The notes under the pieces were generated by a model. That model had not been told where the DNA came from. It saw only the letters and a list, made by a program, of their open reading frames with translations, and ran no database searches. DNA of 13,801 nucleotides. Origin: Bacteroidota bacterium (lineage in GTDB: Bacteria > Bacteroidota > Ignavibacteria > Tepidaquicellales > Tepidaquicellaceae). The first letter of the stretch is position 1; every line of letters starts with the position of its first letter. Of this stretch, positions 13,749 to 13,801 are shown one piece after another. A program made the translations under genes and the position numbers. The DNA is taken from positions 1 to 13,801 of the forward strand of contig JAEYVS010000053.1 in NCBI GenBank assembly GCA_023429265.1, in the 5' to 3' direction.

Positions 13749-13801
13749 ATGTCAAATCTCAAAATTTTCTCCGGCAGAGCGTCGGAATATCTTGCGAAAG
13801 A
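13749..13801 (+). CDS. prs: Ribose-phosphate pyrophosphokinase, N-terminus (partial, cut by window edge)
   Basis: An ATG at 13749 opens MSNLKIFSGRASEYLAK, 17 codons before the edge. It matches the conserved start of PRPP synthetase (K-[IL]-F-[SA]-G-x-[AS] then LA), the enzyme making PRPP from ribose 5-phosphate and ATP for nucleotide, His and Trp synthesis. A purine-rich AAAGGA at 13723-13728 is too far upstream to be a normal ribosome binding site. The 120-base gap before it should hold its promoter, but only a weak ATTG-N20-TAATTTAC match is visible. Confidence 0.8.
   Translation, partial: MSNLKIFSGRASEYLAK

Noticed and set aside
1..13801. CRISPR array, insertion sequence or prophage
   Set aside because: No regularly spaced repeats, transposase or integrase motifs, or phage genes were seen on either strand.

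Overview
Organism. The base composition is moderately low in GC, all genes are bacterial, and two well-matched promoters have the Bacteroidota form (TTTG, 20 bp, then a TAnnTTTG-like box). Together with relaxed start codons (several GTG and TTG), weak Shine-Dalgarno sequences, a lipoprotein with an acidic stretch after its lipobox cysteine, and heptosyltransferase-like genes (Gram-negative envelope), this points to the Bacteroidota/Ignavibacteriota lineage of the FCB group. That placement is inference. No phage, insertion sequence or CRISPR array is visible; this is mostly ordinary chromosome.

Layout. (1) 1-193, minus strand: tRNA-Val(TAC) with its own promoter and a rho-independent terminator, followed at the window edge by the first 15 codons of a probable secreted protein. 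(2) 326-1482, plus strand: a promoter, a gene for an unrecognised 342-aa lipoprotein, and a strong terminator. (3) 1596-3803, plus strand: a full-length bifunctional (p)ppGpp synthetase/hydrolase. (4) 8148 down to 3808, minus strand: a tight seven-gene run folC, 3-hydroxyacyl-CoA dehydrogenase, Fur-family regulator, HAD phosphatase, acpS, and a two-gene toxin-antitoxin-like pair (72-aa protein plus PIN-domain protein). The run meets the rel gene head-on with only four bases between the stop codons. (5) 8273-13628, plus strand: wecB, an endonuclease III relative, a GT9 glycosyltransferase, a POT-family peptide transporter and a second GT9 glycosyltransferase, mostly with tiny gaps. (6) 13749 to the end: the first codons of prs (ribose-phosphate pyrophosphokinase).

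How the genes fit together. The minus-strand run is mainly housekeeping: folate polyglutamylation, an acyl-CoA step, 4'-phosphopantetheinylation of acyl carrier protein, and a metal-responsive regulator. The plus-strand run is an envelope-sugar set (UDP-GlcNAc/UDP-ManNAc epimerisation and two heptosyltransferase-like enzymes), with a DNA repair gene and a peptide transporter inserted among them.

Most worth a second look: the AT-rich PIN/partner pair, whose small partner matches no antitoxin fold I recognise; a near-perfect 24-bp inverted repeat just before the POT transporter; the GT9-POT-GT9 arrangement; and a Fur-family protein with His in place of a usual Asp metal ligand. I see no clear new multi-gene system; the PIN pair is the best candidate for something undescribed.
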